From assembly GCA_003158355.1 (NCBI GenBank), contig PMIV01000129.1, positions 5,306 through 14,440 of the forward strand: 9,135 nt of DNA, given 5' to 3'. The stretch is from Anaerolineaceae bacterium (GTDB lineage: Bacteria > Chloroflexota > Anaerolineae > Anaerolineales > Anaerolineaceae). The translations under genes and the position numbers were made by a program. Each line of letters begins with the position of its first letter. Positions within the stretch are counted from its first letter, which is position 1. The notes beneath the pieces are model-generated. The model was not told the DNA's origin, did no database searches, and was given only the letters and a program-made list of their open reading frames with translations. Positions 5,244 to 9,135 of this stretch are shown here, one piece after another.

Positions 5244-6485
5244 ATGAAATCAGATCTTGATCGTTTGATGAAAGAACACGATATCGATGTTTTACTGGTC
5301 AACGGACCGGCGCAGCACAACCCGGCGATGGTCTACATCACTGGGGGCGGCCACATCACCAACGCGGATGTGATCAAGAAACGCGGCCAGGGCGCCGTGC
5401 TCTTTCACGGCCCGATGGAACGCGACGAAGCAGTCAAGACCGGGCTGAAAACGATCAGCTATTCGAAGTACCCGATTCAGCAATTGTTCAAAGAGACTCA
5501 CAATAACCATGTAGATGCCATTGCTCTGCGCTACCAAAAGATGTTCACCGACCTGGGCATTAGCTCCGGCCGGGTGGCCATCTACGGCAACAACGAGATC
5601 GGCGCCATGTATTCTGTTTTCACCCGCTTGCAGCAGAGGATGCCCGGTCTGCAATTCCAGGGTTTCATCCAGGATGAGATCTTGCTCACTGCCATGATGA
5701 CCAAGGACGCGGACGAGATCGAACATATCCGCCAGATGGGCAAAGTCACCGTATCGGTGGTGGCGCGCACTGCCGACTACCTGACCGGCTTCAAGGCCGA
5801 GAAGGAGACGTTGGTGCACCCGGATGGCTCCCCGCTGACGATCGGCGAGGTCAAGAACAAGATCAATCTGTGGCTGGCCGAAGCCGGGGTCGAAAACCCG
5901 GAAGGCACCATTTTTGCCATCGGCAGTGATGCCGGTGTCCCGCATTCCACCGGTACCGCCAGCGACCCGATGCGCCTGGGGCAGACCATCGTCTATGATA
6001 TTTTCCCCTGCGAAGCCCAGGGCGGCTATTTCTACGATTTTACCCGCACCTGGTGCCTGGGTTACGCACCGGATGCTGAACTGCGTTTGTATGAACAGGT
6101 GAAGAGCGTCTACGACGCTATTGCTTCTGAATTAAAGGTGAACGCGCCTTTCGGCCAATATCAAACCCGCACCTGCGAGTTATTTGAAGCGCAGGGGCAC
6201 CCTACTCTGCTGCATACCCCCACAACCGAGGTGGGCTATGTCCACAGCATCGGCCACGGCGTCGGGCTTAATATCCACGAAAAACCCTGGGCCTCGGCGG
6301 CAAACGTATCCTCTTCGGATATTTTGGCTCCGGGAGCCGTCTTTACTCTTGAACCCGGCCTGTATTATCCCGACAAGGGTATGGGCGTACGCATCGAAGA
6401 CACCTGGCAGGTGACCCCGGATGGAAAATTTGAGATGCTGGCGGATTACCCCAAAGACCTCATTTTACCGGTAAAATCAAAGTAG
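5244..6485 (+). CDS. M24-family metallopeptidase, Xaa-Pro aminopeptidase/dipeptidase type
   Basis: The 413-residue product has the two-domain creatinase/prolidase layout: an N-terminal domain (about 1-150) and a C-terminal pita-bread catalytic domain (about 155-405). The five metal ligands are in place: D252 and D265 in VYDIFPCEA and FYDFTRTW, H338 in SIGHGVGLNIHE, E370 in LEPGLYY and E385 in RIEDTW. H234 (PHSTG) and H345 (IHEKP) match substrate-binding histidines of the family. Such enzymes remove residues next to proline from peptides, usually in the cytoplasm with two metal ions; exact specificity cannot be told here. The ATG at 5244 follows AAAGGA by six bases. A TTG 33 codons upstream extends the frame, but its extra residues are not conserved-looking and run into the repeat region. 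tsaD starts nine bases after the stop, implying co-transcription. Confidence 0.92.
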   Translation: MKSDLDRLMKEHDIDVLLVNGPAQHNPAMVYITGGGHITNADVIKKRGQGAVLFHGPMERDEAVKTGLKTISYSKYPIQQLFKETHNNHVDAIALRYQKMFTDLGISSGRVAIYGNNEIGAMYSVFTRLQQRMPGLQFQGFIQDEILLTAMMTKDADEIEHIRQMGKVTVSVVARTADYLTGFKAEKETLVHPDGSPLTIGEVKNKINLWLAEAGVENPEGTIFAIGSDAGVPHSTGTASDPMRLGQTIVYDIFPCEAQGGYFYDFTRTWCLGYAPDAELRLYEQVKSVYDAIASELKVNAPFGQYQTRTCELFEAQGHPTLLHTPTTEVGYVHSIGHGVGLNIHEKPWASAANVSSSDILAPGAVFTLEPGLYYPDKGMGVRIEDTWQVTPDGKFEMLADYPKDLILPVKSK

Positions 6486-6494
6486 AGAAAAAAC

Positions 6495-7544
6495 ATGGAC
6501 ATCAAAAATAAACCTTCCGATCTAAATAAAGTCAGGATTCTTGGTATCGAGTCTTCCTGTGATGAAACTGCAGCTTCGGTCATTGAAAATGGCCGCGTCA
6601 TGATCTCGAACATTGTCGCCACGCAAATTGCCATTCACATGAAATACGGTGGGGTTTTCCCGGAAGTGGCTTCACGCCAGCACGTGCGCACCATCTATGC
6701 CGTTTTGGATCAGGCACTGGAACAGGCTCATATGAGCCTGGCGGATATCGATGCCATCGCGGTCACGCGCGGGCCGGGTCTGGCCGGGTCTTTGGTGGTG
6801 GGGCTGAATGCCGCCAAGGGGCTGGCATATGGGCGCGGACTGCCTCTCATCGGCATCAACCACCTGGAAGGCCACATTTACTCTGCCTGGGTTTACCCGC
6901 AGGATACCCCGAACCCGCCGCCGGCACCGGTCTTTCCGATCCTGGCGCTGCTGGTTTCGGGTGGTCATACAGAATTGAACCTGATCACGGATCATTTGCA
7001 TTATCAGCGTCTGGGGGCTACTCTGGATGATGCTGCTGGCGAAGCCTTTGATAAAGTGGCGCGCCTGATCGGTCTGCCCTATCCCGGCGGACCCTCGGTG
7101 CAGAAAGCCGCTGTCGAAGGCAACCCCGAAGCCTTCACCTTCCCGCGCGCACGCCTCGACGGCACCTGGAACTTCTCATTCAGCGGTTTGAAGACCGCCG
7201 TTTTACGCGAGGTGCGCAAACTGGAAACTGAGAACCGCATCTTACCGGTCAATAACCTGGCGGCCAGTTTTCAGGCTGCCGTGGTCGATACCCTGTTCAC
7301 CAAAACCATGAAAGCGGCGCGGGAATACGGCGTCAAAGAGATTGTCGTGGCCGGCGGTGTCAGTGCCAACCGCGTCCTGCGCGACGCTTTCCTCAACCAG
7401 CAAGAATTTGCGGTGCATATTCCGCCCTTGAACTTGTGCACGGATAACGCCGCCATGATCGGTGCAGCCGGATACTACCATTACATTCAGGGTCAGCGCG
7501 ACCCGCTCGATCTGGACGTGAACCCCACCTGGCCGCTTTCGTGA
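6495..7544 (+). CDS. tsaD: tRNA N6-threonylcarbamoyladenosine (t6A) synthase subunit TsaD
   Basis: TsaD transfers the threonylcarbamoyl group, made by TsaC/Sua5, to A37 of ANN-decoding tRNAs, working with TsaB and TsaE in bacteria. The 349-residue length is normal for the family. Visible signatures are GIESSCDETAASV at the start, GGVFPEVASRQH (about 52-63), RGPGLAGSLVVG (92-103), the metal-binding NHLEGH (H123 and H127), LLVSGGHTEL (152-161), DDAAGEAFDKVARLIGL (178-194), the FSFSGLKTA segment, VAGGVSANRVLR (285-296) and CTDNAAMIG with metal ligand D317. Nothing essential is missing. The ATG at 6495 comes nine bases after the peptidase stop behind a modest AGAG. No tsaB, tsaE or rimI gene is nearby. 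Confidence 0.97.
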   Translation: MDIKNKPSDLNKVRILGIESSCDETAASVIENGRVMISNIVATQIAIHMKYGGVFPEVASRQHVRTIYAVLDQALEQAHMSLADIDAIAVTRGPGLAGSLVVGLNAAKGLAYGRGLPLIGINHLEGHIYSAWVYPQDTPNPPPAPVFPILALLVSGGHTELNLITDHLHYQRLGATLDDAAGEAFDKVARLIGLPYPGGPSVQKAAVEGNPEAFTFPRARLDGTWNFSFSGLKTAVLREVRKLETENRILPVNNLAASFQAAVVDTLFTKTMKAAREYGVKEIVVAGGVSANRVLRDAFLNQQEFAVHIPPLNLCTDNAAMIGAAGYYHYIQGQRDPLDLDVNPTWPLS

Positions 7545-7573
7545 TGTTACCTTTCTTGCAGGAATACATCTAA

Positions 7574-8179
7574 TTGACTAAGGCAGCAAGCTCTTCAGCA
7601 GATCGATCCCTGCAATTGTTACGCGCGCAGGATCGTGAAGCCTTTGCCGGGTTGGTGGAAGAGACCTCGCCGCAGCTATACGGGCTGTTATTGCGCATCC
7701 TCAATGACGAGCAGGACGCCGAAGACATTTTGCAGGAGACTTACATCAAGGCCTTCGCTGCGCTCCCTGCTTTTGAGGGCCGTTCCTCGCTCAAGACCTG
7801 GTTGTTCCGCATTGCCACCAACGAAGCGCTCATGTTGATCCGCAAGCGCAAACCACAGATTCAGCTTGTCGAGATCGACGACGACGATGAACTGGATTCT
7901 CCCAAAGAGCTGGTTGACTGGTGCTGCATTCCGGAGCCTGAATTGATGAACACAGAGACGCGCAAAAAGTTGGATGAAGCCATTCAGCACTTATCCGTGG
8001 GTCTGCGAACTGCTTTCCTGCTGCGTGACGTGCAAGGACTTTCGGGCGAAGAAACAGCTTCGATCATGGGCATCAGTGTGGATAACGTGAAGACCCGTTT
8101 GCTGCGGGCGCGCTTGAAATTGCGCGAAGAACTGTCGGTTTATTTTGGAGAAAGGCTGAATCATGCCGATCAAAAATAA
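7574..8179 (+). CDS. ECF-type RNA polymerase sigma factor (sigma-70 family)
   Basis: The 201-residue product has only the two regions that define ECF sigma factors. Region 2 is at about 25-92, including LNDEQDAEDILQETYIKAF and SSLKTWLFRIATNEALMLIR. Region 4 is at about 130-186, with a helix-turn-helix around GEETASIMGISVDNVKTRLLRARLKL (given here only as landmarks within 159-184). Between them is an acidic linker with DDDDE at 102-106. The start is TTG, nine bases after AGGAA (7560-7564). A TAA stands directly before it in frame, which excludes longer forms without readthrough. The 3' end overlaps the anti-sigma gene by 17 bases, the usual arrangement for a sigma factor held by its neighbour. 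The stimulus is unknown; the soluble zinc-type anti-sigma suggests a cytoplasmic signal such as thiol oxidation. Confidence 0.93.
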   Translation: MTKAASSSADRSLQLLRAQDREAFAGLVEETSPQLYGLLLRILNDEQDAEDILQETYIKAFAALPAFEGRSSLKTWLFRIATNEALMLIRKRKPQIQLVEIDDDDELDSPKELVDWCCIPEPELMNTETRKKLDEAIQHLSVGLRTAFLLRDVQGLSGEETASIMGISVDNVKTRLLRARLKLREELSVYFGERLNHADQK

Positions 8180-8423
8180 GGATCAAGATCACTGCCACGA
8201 TTACCTGCAGCAGATCTCAGAATATATTGATGGAGAACTGGATCCGGAACTCTGCAAACAGTTGGAAGAGCACATGGAAGGCTGCACCAATTGTACCGTG
8301 GTCGTGAATACCCTCAAACGCACCATTGAACTGTATCAGGACGAAGAAAATGGCCAGGCTCTGCCCGCAGAAGCCAAAAAACGTTTGTTTTCAGCTCTTT
8401 CTCTGGATGATTTTCTGAAATAA
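8163..8423 (+). CDS. Soluble zinc-finger anti-sigma factor (ZAS / zf-HC2, RsrA-like)
   Basis: The 86-residue product carries the anti-sigma zinc signature H37-x3-C41-x2-C44 (HMEGCTNC). An upstream C11 or H12 is a likely fourth ligand, in the typical context ISEYIDGELDPELCKQLEEH. No membrane helix follows, so it should act in the cytoplasm, in contrast to membrane-spanning anti-sigma factors. The family binds its cognate sigma factor and, in RsrA-type members, releases it when the zinc cysteines oxidise to a disulfide. The ATG lies inside the sigma gene, behind GGAGAAAGG (about 8146-8154), and the 17-base overlap implies translational coupling. Redox sensing is inference from the motif and from the adjacent disulfide oxidoreductase gene. 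Confidence 0.9.
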   Translation: MPIKNKDQDHCHDYLQQISEYIDGELDPELCKQLEEHMEGCTNCTVVVNTLKRTIELYQDEENGQALPAEAKKRLFSALSLDDFLK

Positions 8424-8577
8424 TGTAACTTCCCTGGCGATTCTGCATCTATTCAGTATGCCAATTAATTCAACTGCTTCGTTAAAACGTTTTGGCTCGC
8501 GAGAAACTTTAGCGCTAGAGCGAATCAGGGCGGTTAATTGATTGACAAAACGATCATTCTATCAAATTAGAGGTTAT
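8424..8577 (+). promoter_or_regulatory. Palindrome-rich upstream region of the disulfide oxidoreductase gene
   Basis: Three perfect palindromes are clustered: AAAACGTTTT (8484-8493), CTCGCGAG (8496-8503) and TAGCGCTA (8510-8517). CAATTAA (8462-8468) and TTAATTG (8534-8540) form an inverted repeat around them. A perfect -35 box TTGACA follows at 8542-8547, but no good -10 lies at 16-18 bases, which suggests a regulated or alternative-sigma promoter. No intrinsic terminator with a T-tract is seen after the anti-sigma gene. Confidence 0.4.
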
Positions 8578-9135
8578 ATGGAAAACTTACTGGATGAAAA
8601 TGTGCAGGGACAGGTAAAAAAACTCTTTATGGATCTCAAAGAGCCGGTGGAAGTGATCTTCTTCGGCAACAAAGAGAATTGTGAGTACTGCGCGGAAATC
8701 GAACAGCTATTGAGCGAGGTCACCGGCCTTTCCGAGAAGCTTCATCTCAGTGTTTATGATTTTAATGAAAATAAAGCGGAACGTGAGCTCTACCACCTGG
8801 AAGACTCGCCGGTCTTCATTCTGGCCGGCAAGGAGAAGGATCAGATCATTGATTACGGCATCCGCTTTTACGGCATTCCCAGCGGACATGAGTTTGCCTC
8901 TTTTGTGAACGACCTGGTGCTGGTTTCGAGTCGCGATTCAGGGCTGCAGCCGGAAACGCGTACCTACCTGGCCGGGCTGCAGCAGCCGCTCAAGCTGCAA
9001 GTATTTGTCACCCCCACCTGCCCGTATTGCCCGCAGGCAGTGATCCTGGCGCACCAGATGGCCCTGGAGAGCCAGTGGGTGAGCGCGGATATGGTTGAAG
9101 CCACCGAGTTCCCGGAACTGGCGGGACGTTTTGGC
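8578..9135 (+). CDS. Protein disulfide oxidoreductase, tandem thioredoxin-fold glutaredoxin-like protein (cut by window edge)
   Basis: The 186 visible codons show two thioredoxin-fold units in tandem, each with a CxxC redox centre: NCEYCAEIEQL in the first and VTPTCPYCPQAV in the second. SPVFILAG in the first unit supplies the expected cis-proline. This matches PDO-type glutaredoxin-like proteins, best known from archaea and thermophiles, which reduce or shuffle protein disulfides in the cytosol, often with a thioredoxin reductase. The ATG at 8578 follows TTAGAGG with short spacing. The C-terminal end lies off the window. The gene is separated from the anti-sigma gene by 154 bases containing its own promoter-like elements, and is a plausible target of the neighbouring sigma factor. 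Confidence 0.9.
   Translation, partial: MENLLDENVQGQVKKLFMDLKEPVEVIFFGNKENCEYCAEIEQLLSEVTGLSEKLHLSVYDFNENKAERELYHLEDSPVFILAGKEKDQIIDYGIRFYGIPSGHEFASFVNDLVLVSSRDSGLQPETRTYLAGLQQPLKLQVFVTPTCPYCPQAVILAHQMALESQWVSADMVEATEFPELAGRFG

Noticed and set aside
5292..5945. Long minus-strand frame opposite the M24 peptidase
   Set aside because: All five metal ligands and the family layout are on the plus strand. The minus frame is a product of high-GC codon structure.

Overview
The window looks like chromosomal DNA from a free-living bacterium, most plausibly Chloroflexota of the Anaerolineae type. That placement is inference, based on the GC-rich housekeeping genes, a corrinoid-type MetH and a two-domain CxxC disulfide oxidoreductase beside an ECF sigma/anti-sigma pair. 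No rRNA or tRNA gene is visible to test it.

Layout. (1) Positions 1-1298, minus strand: the 5' part of a GC-rich metH-like methionine synthase gene, cut by the window edge. Its leader (about 1333-1514) carries a clear SAM-I riboswitch with a terminator, an antiterminator alternative, a promoter and a hairpin at the RNA 5' end. (2) Positions about 1510-4580: a visibly AT-rich stretch of low gene density. It holds a two-helix membrane protein with a predicted extracytoplasmic domain (1832-2602, plus), a doubtful hydrophobic ORF (2538-2906, minus), a membrane-anchored protein with an N-terminal ubiquitin-like domain (3035-3799, minus), and about 830 bp rich in regulatory-looking DNA. That last part has a strong promoter inside an inverted repeat, a 57-codon ORF with an excellent ribosome binding site, two LacI-type operator-like palindromes and a 20-bp perfect palindrome. 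This stretch resembles acquired accessory DNA. (3) Positions about 4629-8423, plus strand: a GC-rich block with a four-helix membrane protein, an M24 Xaa-Pro-type peptidase, tsaD, an ECF sigma factor and its overlapping zinc-finger anti-sigma factor. The last four genes are tightly packed and probably co-transcribed. Three 47-bp tandem repeats lie between the membrane protein gene and the peptidase gene. (4) Positions 8424-9135: a palindrome-rich upstream region and the start of a protein-disulfide-oxidoreductase gene (CEYC and CPYC active sites), cut by the window edge.

How the genes fit together. MetH makes methionine, the SAM precursor, and SAM shuts off its own leader. TsaD makes the t6A modification of tRNA. 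The sigma factor with its soluble H-x3-C-x2-C anti-sigma factor resembles redox-responsive SigR/RsrA pairs, and the disulfide oxidoreductase next door is a natural candidate target. The most unusual item is the TTG-started ubiquitin-like membrane protein, which has an Arg-Gly-Gly-Gly motif just after its ubiquitin-like fold. No conjugation or deconjugation partner gene lies in the window.
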